From Desulfuromonadales bacterium (GTDB lineage: Bacteria > Desulfobacterota > Desulfuromonadia > Desulfuromonadales > UBA2294), in NCBI GenBank assembly GCA_014859615.1, contig JACUTX010000113.1, forward strand, positions 1-8,000: DNA of 8,000 bases. The letters run 5' to 3'. Positions 1-6,495 of the stretch are shown here, piece by piece. The notes beneath the pieces are model-generated. The model did no database searches. It was not told the DNA's origin and saw only the letters and a list, made by a program, of their open reading frames with translations. The position numbers were made by a program, and so were the translations under genes. Every line of letters starts with the position of its first letter. Within the stretch, counting starts at the first letter, position 1.

Positions 1-815
1 TCCGGACGTGCATTGAAACGCAACGCGTAGAGGAGAGGGAGTACCGCCGCCGGTGTGCTGGTCTGCAGAATAACAACATTTCGTTCAATCCCTGTAATCC
101 CGAGCAGTAGTGTCAATCCCCAGCCAATCACAGGTCCGATCACCAGCCTCAGAGCCGTCGCAAGAGTCAAAAATCGTATAGCCGGAATCACTTTTGCGTA
201 CGACATCTGCATCCCGAGCAGAATCAGCATCACCGGAATAGCCGCCTGCCCGACCAGATCGAGCATATTGAGTAAAAATCCCGGCAGCTGCAGATCAATC
301 CCCTGAACGATCAGTGCCAGAATGACTGCATGAAATATCGGTATCTTTGTCGTATTGATGATTGCTCTCTTCAGACTCGCCTGACTCCCCTGGGCAAGGA
401 CGATTCCGACTGTTCCGAGCGGTATGGTAAACAGGACAAAAATCAGAATTGAAGTATCAAGTCCGGCTGAACCGTAAGCAAAAAAAGCGAGCGGCAAGCC
501 AAAGTTGCCGATATTCATCATCGCCGAAGAGAGATAGAGCGCCCGACGCGAATCGCTGTCGATCCTGAACATCCTCGCGGCGAGCCAGCCGACAATCAGC
601 ATCAGGGTCGTGTAGAACCCCATATAGAGGGCCAGTCTGCTCCCGACATCAATAGAGATCGGGTTTTTAAGCAGGGCGGAAAAGACCAGCGCCGGGGTCA
701 AGAGATACAGGGAGAGATTGGTCAGGGTTGTTGAGTCCAAAGCAAGTTTTCGCCCGAGAACAAACCCTGAAAAAACAATTATAAAAACAGGGAGAACGAC
801 ATTGATAAAAAGCAT
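1..815 (-). CDS. AEC-family (auxin efflux carrier-like) permease, C-terminus outside window
   Basis: Integral inner-membrane secondary transporter of the AEC (auxin efflux carrier) family, whose bacterial members usually export or exchange small organic acids or amino acids; the substrate cannot be read from the sequence. I translated 271 codons on the minus strand without a stop. The protein opens with MLFINVVLPVF, a typical AEC first helix, and continues as alternating hydrophobic stretches. The family hallmark IGNFGLPLAF lies in the middle (roughly residues 100-110), and the conserved TGIERNVVILQTSTPAAV block is near the C-terminus. Family members are about 300 residues long, so roughly 25-35 residues lie beyond position 1. 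The ATG at 815-813 is chosen because it gives the expected N-terminus; no strong Shine-Dalgarno precedes it. It diverges from the aminotransferase gene. The family call is firm; the function is not assignable. Confidence 0.9.
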   Translation of the reverse strand, partial: MLFINVVLPVFIIVFSGFVLGRKLALDSTTLTNLSLYLLTPALVFSALLKNPISIDVGSRLALYMGFYTTLMLIVGWLAARMFRIDSDSRRALYLSSAMMNIGNFGLPLAFFAYGSAGLDTSILIFVLFTIPLGTVGIVLAQGSQASLKRAIINTTKIPIFHAVILALIVQGIDLQLPGFLLNMLDLVGQAAIPVMLILLGMQMSYAKVIPAIRFLTLATALRLVIGPVIGWGLTLLLGITGIERNVVILQTSTPAAVLPLLYALRFNARP

Positions 816-840
816 GTTACAAAACTAGCACGGGGATGAG

Positions 841-846
841 ATTATA
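841..846 (-). promoter_or_regulatory. candidate -10 box for the AEC permease gene
   Basis: Read on the minus strand this is a perfect TATAAT, 26 bp upstream of the permease ATG, giving a predicted leader of about 20 bases. No good TTGACA match sits at 16-18 bp. An alternative reading is TTGCAT (869-874) with a 17-bp spacer to TTGAAT (846-851). Supported only by consensus matching. Confidence 0.35.
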
Positions 847-879
847 TTCAATCTGTATCCTGTTTTTGATGCAATTCGT

Positions 880-909
880 TTGACAAACTAAAGTTAAAGT
901 TGCTTAAAT
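880..909 (+). promoter_or_regulatory. sigma70-type promoter for the aminotransferase gene
   Basis: A perfect -35 TTGACA (880-885) is followed after 18 bp by TTAAAT (904-909, 4 of 6 matches), which is preceded by TG one base upstream (901-902), an extended -10. Transcription would start near 916, downstream of the possible ATG at 908, which supports the ATG at 965 as the real start. The -35 lies inside a small palindrome, GTTTG-A-CAAAC (878-888), and the spacer holds a tandem AAAGTT repeat (890-901), so a regulator may bind here. Confidence 0.5.
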
Positions 910-964
910 GAGCGGTCAAAATCATCCCCGATTTCCGGTGTCAAACATCGACCAAGGAGGCACA

Positions 965-2257
965 ATGAACCCGCTGGCTTTAGAACTGAATGAACAGATT
1001 TCTGCTGATAATCCTCACACTTTCGAACTGTTATCCGAACTCGGTAAAAATCTTTTTTTTCCAAAGGGGATACTGACTCAATCAGCCGAGGCGAAAGATA
1101 AAGCCCATAAATTCAATGCAACAATCGGGATTGCTACCGAGAATGGCGGTCCGATGTATCTTCAGTGCATCCAGGATCAACTCCAGGGTTTTGATCCGAA
1201 GGATGTTTTCCCTTATGCACCCCCTGCGGGGAAGCCGGAACTGCGCAACTTATGGCGCGACAAGATGCTGCGCGAAAACCCGAGTATGCAGGGGAAGAGT
1301 TTCAGCAACCCGGTTGTCACCAGTGCACTGACTCACGGTCTTTCTATTGTCGCAGATCTGTTTGTCGATGCCGGTGATCATCTGATCATGCCGGATATGA
1401 TGTGGGGGAATTATAACCTGACTTTTTCCACCCGCTGCGGCGGCATTATTCAGAAACACAACACCTTCACCCCTGAAGGTGGTTACGATGTCGTTGCCTT
1501 CAAAGCAGTCCTGCAGCAGACCGCCGCAGAAAAAGGGAAGGCGATCGTTCTTCTTAATTTCCCGAATAATCCGAGCGGTTATACCCCGACAACGGCCGAG
1601 GGGGATGCAATTGTCGCTGCAATTAAAGATGTGGCTGAAACCGGCTGCAATATTGTCGTCGTCACTGACGATGCCTATTTTGGCCTGTTCTATGAAGATT
1701 CGATGCAGGAGTCGTTGTTCGGTAAATTAGCCAATATACACCCGCGTGTTTTGGCCGTTAAACTTGATGGCGCAACCAAAGAAGAGTACGTCTGGGGCTT
1801 TCGGGTCGGATTTATCACCTTTGCCGCAAAAAGCGAAGCGGTACTGGTCGCTCTTGAGAAGAAGACCATGGGGATCATTCGCGCGACGATTTCCAACTGC
1901 CCGCATATTTCACAGACTGTTGTTATCAAGGCGTTGCAGTCAGCAGACTTCATCCCGCAAAAAGCAGAAAAATTTGAAATATTGAAAGAGCGTGCCCTTG
2001 AGGTCAAACGGGTTCTTGATCAAGGCCTGTATGATGATCATTTTGTCTATTACCCGTTTAACTCCGGATATTTCATGTGTCTGAAGCTGAAAACGGTTCA
2101 TGCTGAAAAATTACGGGTGCATCTTCTCGATAAGTATGGAGTCGGCACTATTTCAATCGGTTCGACCGATCTGCGTGTCGCCTTTTCCTGTATTGCCAAA
2201 GAAAATATTGAAGAGATGTTTGCGATCATTTATCAGGCGGCACTCGACCTTCAGTAA
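965..2257 (+). CDS. PLP-dependent aminotransferase, class I/II (fold type I), substrate unknown
   Basis: Cytosolic pyridoxal-phosphate transaminase of 430 residues. Aspartate-aminotransferase-like landmarks appear in order: NNPSG at 201-205 (N202 equivalent to Asn194), TDDAY with D235 and Y238 equivalent to Asp222 and Tyr225, the Schiff-base lysine K272 in GATKEEYVWGFRVG, and R404 in STDLRVAF as the alpha-carboxylate-binding arginine. The lysine is preceded by GAT rather than the more common SxS/T, which suggests a divergent subgroup. An in-frame ATG at 908 would add 19 residues, but it overlaps the predicted -10 box. The ATG at 965 has a strong AAGGAGG at 954-960 and is preferred. The gene diverges from the permease and lies 39 bp upstream of the tRNA nucleotidyltransferase gene with no obvious terminator between, so the two are probably cotranscribed. 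The fold and reaction class are certain; the amino-acid substrate is not. Confidence 0.93.
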   Translation: MNPLALELNEQISADNPHTFELLSELGKNLFFPKGILTQSAEAKDKAHKFNATIGIATENGGPMYLQCIQDQLQGFDPKDVFPYAPPAGKPELRNLWRDKMLRENPSMQGKSFSNPVVTSALTHGLSIVADLFVDAGDHLIMPDMMWGNYNLTFSTRCGGIIQKHNTFTPEGGYDVVAFKAVLQQTAAEKGKAIVLLNFPNNPSGYTPTTAEGDAIVAAIKDVAETGCNIVVVTDDAYFGLFYEDSMQESLFGKLANIHPRVLAVKLDGATKEEYVWGFRVGFITFAAKSEAVLVALEKKTMGIIRATISNCPHISQTVVIKALQSADFIPQKAEKFEILKERALEVKRVLDQGLYDDHFVYYPFNSGYFMCLKLKTVHAEKLRVHLLDKYGVGTISIGSTDLRVAFSCIAKENIEEMFAIIYQAALDLQ

Positions 2258-2296
2258 TCGATTGTTTTTGTGTCTGCCTCTATATGAAAGCGATCA

Positions 2297-3628
2297 ATGG
2301 AACGTTTAAAGCAGTATCTCGCTGAGTCCGGAATCCTGGATTACCTGAATGGTCGTGGTGCAGACGTCCCACCGGTCTATCTGGTCGGTGGAGCGTTGCG
2401 AGACATCCTTCTGGGGACCATAGGTGCAGATTTTGATTTTATCATGCCGCAAGACCCGACTGTTTGTGCAAAAGGGTTGGCTCATCATTTCAAGGGGGCC
2501 TTTTTTATCCTCGACCCGACTCGCAACCAGAGTCGGGTCGTGATAGAGATCAAGGGCGAGCGCATTATTTGTGATTTTGCACCTTTTCGGGCTCCTACAC
2601 TGAAAGAAGATCTGCAAAACAGAGATTTTACTATCAATGCTCTCGCCTGGTCCTGTGCTTCCGATTCGATCCAGGATTACATTTTTGACCCTCTTAACGG
2701 GATCGACGATCTGCGAAACGGCAGACTGCGGGTCTGTTCTCCTCAATCCTTCCAGGAGGATCCGCTACGGACCTTAAAGGGGATTCGTCATGCAACCTGC
2801 ATGCATCTGACCGTAGAGAAGGAGACCTTCTCCTTACTAAAAGATGCTGTTGCAAATATTGATCAAATTGCCCCGGAACGAATTCGTGCCGAATTGGCAA
2901 AGATTCTGGCTGATGATGCGGTGACGACTGGAGTTCGCCTACTAAGTGAATCCGGTCTGTTGGCAGAGCTTTTTGGTCAGCCACAGCCAGAAGGGGTATC
3001 GCTGGCGATCGAGCGACTTGATAGTTTGAATTCTTTATTAGCGGATTTCAGAACTGACGGCACGATGGCGTTCCAAACTGCTCTTGATAAAAAGTTTGAA
3101 GAGTATCTGAAGCTTTCTGATGTATTAAAACTTTCGGTATTTTGTCGAGCCTATCGGCCGATTGCGCTGAAAAATGTCTTGCGGGCGTTGCGTTTTTCCA
3201 ACCGCACGATCGATTTTGTGATGGAGATGCAATCCCGTTCCTTACATAATGATCTGTCGACAATTCTGGAACTGCCAAATGTAACTCGTGCAGAAGCGAG
3301 ATGGGTCGCAAATCTTGGCCGGGAACCGATCGGCTGTCTCGCTCTTTTAATGGCTGAGATGCTCTCCTTTGGGATGGATATGACGGATATTAATCGTTTT
3401 GCAAACAGTTTTTTTCTTCACGCCGAGGATGAAAAACTGGCTGAACTGATTGATGGAAACTGGCTACGTACAAACTATCAGATCAAAGAAGGACCAGTTG
3501 TTGGGCGTCTCCTTAAACTGGTGGAAGATGCCGAGTTAAAAGGTGAGATCTCGACAACTCAGGAAGCAAAAAAATGGCTCTGGGAAAACCAGAAAACGGT
3601 TGACAATATTTTGCTTGAGCACCTATAA
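2297..3628 (+). CDS. class II tRNA nucleotidyltransferase / poly(A) polymerase family protein
   Basis: Template-independent nucleotidyltransferase that adds C and/or A to tRNA 3' ends. The 443-residue protein shows the class II head and neck: VGGALRD at 30-36, metal-binding D45-F-D47, a third carboxylate D93 in ICDFAPFR, motif B RDFTINALA at 109-117, nucleotide-template motif D EDPLR at 154-158, and motif E ERIRAEL at 184-190. I see no GRRF-type signature described for bacterial poly(A) polymerases. The C-terminal half (about 200-443) is poorly recognisable and I see no intact HD phosphohydrolase motif. Geobacter is reported to use separate CC- and A-adding enzymes plus a poly(A) polymerase, so the exact specificity is open and I give no symbol. 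The start has only a weak Shine-Dalgarno (GAAAG). The 3' end carries the promoter of the following tRNA. Confidence 0.9.
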   Translation: MERLKQYLAESGILDYLNGRGADVPPVYLVGGALRDILLGTIGADFDFIMPQDPTVCAKGLAHHFKGAFFILDPTRNQSRVVIEIKGERIICDFAPFRAPTLKEDLQNRDFTINALAWSCASDSIQDYIFDPLNGIDDLRNGRLRVCSPQSFQEDPLRTLKGIRHATCMHLTVEKETFSLLKDAVANIDQIAPERIRAELAKILADDAVTTGVRLLSESGLLAELFGQPQPEGVSLAIERLDSLNSLLADFRTDGTMAFQTALDKKFEEYLKLSDVLKLSVFCRAYRPIALKNVLRALRFSNRTIDFVMEMQSRSLHNDLSTILELPNVTRAEARWVANLGREPIGCLALLMAEMLSFGMDMTDINRFANSFFLHAEDEKLAELIDGNWLRTNYQIKEGPVVGRLLKLVEDAELKGEISTTQEAKKWLWENQKTVDNILLEHL

Positions 3629-3629
3629 T
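3600..3629 (+). promoter_or_regulatory. near-ideal sigma70 promoter for tRNA-Gly, embedded in the end of the upstream gene
   Basis: Perfect TTGACA (3600-3605) and perfect TATAAT (3624-3629) are separated by 18 bp. The -10 box contains the TAA stop codon (3626-3628) of the nucleotidyltransferase gene. The bases just after it are GC-rich (CCACGCTCC), like the discriminators of stringently controlled stable-RNA promoters. Predicted transcription starts at about 3636, giving a leader of under 10 bases before the tRNA at 3645. Confidence 0.75.
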
Positions 3630-3644
3630 CCACGCTCCTTATGA

Positions 3645-3719
<75 letters not shown>

Positions 3720-3728
3720 GATCATTCA

Positions 3729-3759
3729 GACCCGGCGCCTGACAGCGCCGGGTCTTTTT
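3729..3759 (+). terminator. intrinsic terminator after tRNA-Gly
   Basis: A perfect 10-bp GC-rich stem, GACCCGGCGC (3729-3738) and GCGCCGGGTC (3745-3754), with a 6-base loop, followed directly by five T (3755-3759). It separates the tRNA unit from the yacG-queD-queE operon. Confidence 0.94.
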
Positions 3760-3775
3760 ATATTTTACCTGTCTG

Positions 3776-3803
3776 TTGTACCGCAAGGCGGGCGTGTGAT
3801 AAT
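3776..3803 (+). promoter_or_regulatory. candidate extended -10 promoter for the yacG-queD-queE operon
   Basis: Between the tRNA terminator and yacG lies GATAAT (3798-3803, 5 of 6 matches) preceded by TG plus one base (3795-3797), an extended -10, with a weak TTGTAC -35 (3776-3781) 16 bp upstream. Transcription would start near 3810. I see no preQ1 riboswitch-like sequence in the roughly 25-base leader. Confidence 0.5.
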
Positions 3804-3818
3804 CTTCTCAAAAGATTA
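3800..3818. repeat. inverted repeat at the yacG start-site region
   Basis: Perfect 7-bp dyad TAATCTT (3800-3806) and AAGATTA (3812-3818) around 5 bases. It overlaps the -10 box and predicted start site and ends 4 bases before the GGAG Shine-Dalgarno. It could be an operator. If transcription starts further upstream, it could instead be a leader hairpin next to the ribosome binding site. Confidence 0.5.
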
Positions 3819-3834
3819 CGTTGGAGATTTGTAT

Positions 3835-4032
3835 ATGACAAGCCTAACGATCCGTTGTCCGCAATGTCAAATTGAAACCGAATGGGCAGATAACCCCGAT
3901 CGACCATTCTGTTCAGCTCGTTGTCGTTTAATCGATCTGGGGAACTGGGCAGACGAATCGTATCGGGTCCCGACCGCATCGGCCAACAATGTGGTCCCCT
4001 TTTTACCGTCTGCGACTGAAGAGGAGTTTTGA
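3835..4032 (+). CDS. yacG: YacG family zinc protein, DNA gyrase inhibitor
   Basis: Small cytosolic zinc-binding protein of 65 residues, the same length as E. coli YacG, which binds GyrB and inhibits DNA gyrase. Four zinc ligands are visible as C8-P-Q-C11 and C26-S-A-R-C30, followed by the diagnostic LIDLGNWADE block (32-41) and an acidic tail ending TEEEF. The ATG at 3835 is supported by GGAG at 3823-3826. It is the first gene of an operon with queD, whose ATG lies 2 bp after the yacG stop. I can offer no mechanistic reason for pairing it with deazaguanine synthesis. The family call is secure; gyrase inhibition is inferred from the E. coli protein. Confidence 0.93.
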   Translation: MTSLTIRCPQCQIETEWADNPDRPFCSARCRLIDLGNWADESYRVPTASANNVVPFLPSATEEEF

Positions 4033-4034
4033 AA

Positions 4035-4406
4035 ATGTACCGACTGACAATCTTAACCGATTTTGCCGCAGCCCATAATCTGATCAACTATCAGGGGGAT
4101 TGCGAGAATTTGCATGGTCACAACTGGAAAGTAGAAGTACGTGTTTCAGCCAGAGAGTTGAACAGCGCCGGCCTCGGCGTCGATTTTAAAATTCTGAAAC
4201 GTGAAACCGAGCAATTGCTCGATACGCTTGATCATAAATATTTGAATGATCTGCCGATGTTTAAGGGCTTAAGCCCCTCTTCGGAACATATTGCCCGTTA
4301 TCTTTATGATGAAATCAGTAAAAAATTAAATAACGAGAACGTTACGACTGAATGTGTAACGGTCTGGGAATCGGATAGAGCCTGTGCAAGTTATTCAGCC
4401 GACTGA
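4035..4406 (+). CDS. queD: 6-carboxy-5,6,7,8-tetrahydropterin synthase QueD
   Basis: Converts 7,8-dihydroneopterin triphosphate to 6-carboxytetrahydropterin, the second step from GTP towards preQ0 and queuosine. The 123-residue protein has the expected zinc ligands H14 (FAAAH), H27 and H29 (LHGH). Catalytic C23 is four residues before H27 as in E. coli QueD, and D66-H67 (LDHKYLND) and E112 (VTVWES) complete the active-site set. LGVDFKILK at 47-55 is also typical. An in-frame TTG at 4029 would add two residues, but it lies too close to the GAGGAG at 4021-4026. The ATG at 4035 has 8-base spacing and is preferred. The next enzyme, QueE, overlaps its 3' end. Confidence 0.95.
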   Translation: MYRLTILTDFAAAHNLINYQGDCENLHGHNWKVEVRVSARELNSAGLGVDFKILKRETEQLLDTLDHKYLNDLPMFKGLSPSSEHIARYLYDEISKKLNNENVTTECVTVWESDRACASYSAD

Positions 4407-5136
4407 CGGTAGACTGATCGAAATATTCTCTTCGATTCAGGGAGAAGGGCCGCTGGTCGGTTTTCGGCAGATATTTATCCGGGTCAGCGGTTGCAATCTG
4501 GATTGTCACTATTGTGATACTGACTTTCAGCCCTCTTCTCTCTGCAAGGTTGAAGCGATTCCCGGTTCGGGTAAAACAGAGCTCTGGAGTAACCCGGTCA
4601 GTCTGGATCGTGTTGCGGCTCAAATCGATCAATTTACAGGCCGCCATCCGGGGCTGCATCATTCGATCAGCATCACCGGTGGGGAGCCGCTCGCATCCGT
4701 TGTCCTGCTTGAAAACTGGTTGCCGAGGCTGAAACAAAAGCTGCCGATTCATCTTGAAACCAACGGCACATTACCTATGCAGCTCGCCAGGGTGATTCAT
4801 GATATCGACCTGATTTCAATGGATTTCAAACTGGCATCGGTCTGCAAAGCGGCTACTCCGTGGGACGAACACCGAAAATTTCTGCAAACGGCAGGGAATA
4901 AACTTCTCTGTGTAAAACTGGTTGTCTCGAATTCAAGTACAATCGAAGAGGTGGAACTGGCCGCACGGATTATGCAGGAGTCAGCGTCTGTCGCTGATTT
5001 AATTCTTCAGCCTGCGACGATTGCCGGTCAGACGGTGAGCGCCCGCCATCTTTTCAGCCTGCAGGAGTGCGCAGCCAGAATTGTCCCCTCTGTACGGATT
5101 ATCCCTCAGACTCATCGCTGGCTCGGTCTACTTTAA
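4384..5136 (+). CDS. queE: 7-carboxy-7-deazaguanine synthase QueE (radical SAM)
   Basis: Radical SAM enzyme that ring-contracts the QueD product 6-carboxytetrahydropterin to 7-carboxy-7-deazaguanine, the precursor of preQ0. In the 250-residue protein, IFSSIQGEGPLVG (14-26) is the classic QueE opening. The iron-sulfur cluster ligands are C37, C41 and C44 (CxxxCxxC, followed by D45), the SAM-binding GGEP is at 99-102, LETNGT follows, and the C-terminus has the usual PQTHRWLGLL. The start is GTG at 4384, 23 bp inside queD, with a weak GGATAGAG upstream. It gives the expected N-terminus and implies translational coupling. Residues 48-70 form a somewhat long linker after the cluster motif. No queC or queF gene is in the window, so the pathway must be completed elsewhere. 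It converges on the DUF1858 gene. Confidence 0.95.
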   Translation: MQVIQPTDGRLIEIFSSIQGEGPLVGFRQIFIRVSGCNLDCHYCDTDFQPSSLCKVEAIPGSGKTELWSNPVSLDRVAAQIDQFTGRHPGLHHSISITGGEPLASVVLLENWLPRLKQKLPIHLETNGTLPMQLARVIHDIDLISMDFKLASVCKAATPWDEHRKFLQTAGNKLLCVKLVVSNSSTIEEVELAARIMQESASVADLILQPATIAGQTVSARHLFSLQECAARIVPSVRIIPQTHRWLGLL

Positions 5137-5146
5137 ATGAATGCTG

Positions 5147-5341
5147 CTATTCGCTGATTTTTTTGTTCAATCGATCCAGAAGTTCTTCCAGATTAACCTT
5201 GTGGACACCGGCACCGTGTGCCAGATCTTCATAGGCGGCAATAGAACAAGCATTGCACTCCAATCCAAATTTCTCGAAGATTTCAATTGTTGCCGGGTAT
5301 TGACGAATAATCTCTTCAATTTTCATATCGCGTGTAATCAT
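5147..5341 (-). CDS. DUF1858-domain small protein with CxxC (putative redox disulfide)
   Basis: A 64-residue cytosolic protein matching the DUF1858 / hybrid-cluster-protein-associated redox disulfide domain family: ITRDMKIEEIIRQYP, then IFEKFGLECNAC with C29-x-x-C32, then a helical end in LEELLDRLNKK. Members are thought to use the cysteine pair in redox or metal chemistry, but no function is established and I assign none. The ATG at 5341 has a good AGAGGA Shine-Dalgarno at 5348-5353. It overlaps the coaD stop in an ATGA arrangement (5338-5341), so it is translationally coupled as the last gene of rsmD-coaD-DUF1858. It ends in TAG 10 bp from the convergent queE stop. Confidence 0.88.
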   Translation of the reverse strand: MITRDMKIEEIIRQYPATIEIFEKFGLECNACSIAAYEDLAHGAGVHKVNLEELLDRLNKKISE

Positions 5342-5841
5342 ATATTATCCTCTGAATGTTTACCGAATTTAGCCTCTAGTGCTTCTTTCACCAGTGGTGG
5401 GACAAAAGCATCGATATTGCCTCGATATGAAGCAACTTCTTTTACAATTGATGAACTGAGATAACCGTAAGGGACCGCTGTTATCATAAACAAGGTTTCA
5501 ACTTGCGGTTTCACGGTATGATTCATCTGGGCAAGCTGAAATTCATATTCAAAGTCCGAGACGGCTCTCAGTCCCCGTAAGATCGTCTCTGCATTCTGAC
5601 TGATAACATAATCGACCAGCAACCCCTCGAAAGAATCGACCTGAAGTCGTTCTTCGTGCGCCATGACTTTACGGATCATCTCTATGCGTTCATTAATTGT
5701 GAAGAGGGATGATTTTTCGGAATTTCTGGCAACGGCAACAATCACCCGGTCGAAAGTACGCAGGGCACGAATCATGATATCAAGATGTCCATTCGTGACA
5801 GGATCGAACGATCCCGGGTAAACAGCAATACGCTTATGCAT
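5338..5841 (-). CDS. coaD: phosphopantetheine adenylyltransferase (PPAT)
   Basis: Transfers AMP from ATP to 4'-phosphopantetheine to give dephospho-CoA, the penultimate step of coenzyme A synthesis; the bacterial enzyme is a hexamer in the cytosol. The 167-residue protein opens with the family signature AVYPGSFDPVTNGHLD, with the nucleotidyltransferase TxGH motif at T16-H19. It has ILRGLRAVSDFEYE around 87-100, including R89 and R92, and the LSSSIVKEVA block at 128-137 that contacts ATP phosphates. In-frame upstream methionines exist, but the ATG at 5841 gives the standard N-terminus and has GGAGAG at 5849-5854 with 7-base spacing. The gene overlaps the end of rsmD by 8 bp and the start of the DUF1858 gene by 4 bp. 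rsmD-coaD adjacency is common in bacteria. Confidence 0.96.
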   Translation of the reverse strand: MHKRIAVYPGSFDPVTNGHLDIMIRALRTFDRVIVAVARNSEKSSLFTINERIEMIRKVMAHEERLQVDSFEGLLVDYVISQNAETILRGLRAVSDFEYEFQLAQMNHTVKPQVETLFMITAVPYGYLSSSIVKEVASYRGNIDAFVPPLVKEALEAKFGKHSEDNI

Positions 5842-6400
5842 CTTGAATCTCTCCATACTGGTAAAAAGTGATCGAGGTCGAGCCATATCTTCGCCGATCA
5901 GTCTGAATCAACCTCTGTATGGTATCAGGAAGAGGAGTAGTGTGAGCCGTCTCAACGCAAATAATACCATCAGCCGTTAATAATTTTTTTTCTGCCATCC
6001 GTAATAAAATTTCGGTAATATCTTGTTCACCATAAGGAGGATCGATAAAAACAAGATCAAATTTTTGTATCGGCTTGTCGATGATCTGCCGCGCGTCGGC
6101 CTGGGTAATGACAGCGTTTTCAAGCAGACGGGTCGCTGTCGCATTTTTTCGAATCAGCTCGATTGCATTTTTGGAGCTGTCGACAAACAGCGCCGACGAT
6201 GCACCCCGACTGAGTGCTTCAAACCCCATTGCTCCGGTTCCGGCAAAAAGATCGAGAACTTTTCTTCCGGCCAGAGTCCCCAGTCTGCTGGTGAGAATAC
6301 TGAAGAGAGCCTCACGAACTCTGTCCGCTGTTGGCCTGATCCCGGAACTTGAAAATGCTGCCAGTCTGCACCCTCTGGCCGTTCCGCTGATTATGCGCAA
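5834..6400 (-). CDS. rsmD: 16S rRNA (guanine(966)-N2)-methyltransferase RsmD
   Basis: SAM-dependent methyltransferase that modifies G966 of 16S rRNA during small-subunit assembly. The 188-residue protein begins MRIISGTARGCRL, the conserved RsmD start, followed by the family block RPTADRVREALFSIL (22-36). The SAM-binding motif I VLDLFAGTGAMGFEALSRGA is at 48-67, motif II ends at D74 and the catalytic DPPYG is at 120-124. The start codon is TTG (6400-6398). A stop codon lies two codons upstream in frame, so no longer form exists, and AAGGTG (6405-6410) is a suitable ribosome binding site. It is first in an operon with coaD (8-bp overlap) and the DUF1858 gene. It diverges from the dgt-like gene. 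Confidence 0.95.
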   Translation of the reverse strand: MRIISGTARGCRLAAFSSSGIRPTADRVREALFSILTSRLGTLAGRKVLDLFAGTGAMGFEALSRGASSALFVDSSKNAIELIRKNATATRLLENAVITQADARQIIDKPIQKFDLVFIDPPYGEQDITEILLRMAEKKLLTADGIICVETAHTTPLPDTIQRLIQTDRRRYGSTSITFYQYGEIQDA

Positions 6401-6422
6401 AAATCACCTTAAAAATTCAATA

Positions 6423-6455
6423 ATTATAGGGATATTTAACGCCATTAGAAATATC
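6423..6455 (-). promoter_or_regulatory. candidate promoter and dyad for the rsmD operon
   Basis: On the minus strand a perfect TATAAT (6423-6428) lies 22 bp upstream of the rsmD TTG start. Immediately upstream is a 7-bp inverted repeat, GATATTT (6431-6437) and AAATATC (6449-6455), around 11 bases. It spans the spacer and -35 region, where an operator would act. The -35 itself is weak (TTTCTA). An alternative promoter is TTGACC (6472-6477), 16 bp, GATATT (6450-6455) with a TG extension. The sequence is AT-rich, so chance matches are possible. Confidence 0.4.
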
Positions 6456-6495
6456 ACAAGCGCTGAACAGAGGTCAAGATTTTAGGTTTTTGCAA

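Noticed and set aside
55..306. Plus-strand open frame opposite the permease.
   Set aside because: It is a shadow of the AEC gene, whose minus-strand frame shows clear family motifs throughout.
1053..1060. Run of eight T in the aminotransferase coding sequence, a possible slippage or phase-variation tract.
   Set aside because: The reading frame is intact and the tract simply encodes LFF; an eight-base run in a metabolic gene is weak evidence for phase variation.
3804..3834. preQ1 riboswitch upstream of the queuosine genes.
   Set aside because: The leader is too short and lacks the C-rich loop and A-rich tail expected of the class I aptamer.
5139..5164. Intrinsic terminator for queE (GAAT/ATTC stem then T7).
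   Set aside because: The stem has four mostly AU pairs and is five bases away from the T tract; too weak to annotate.
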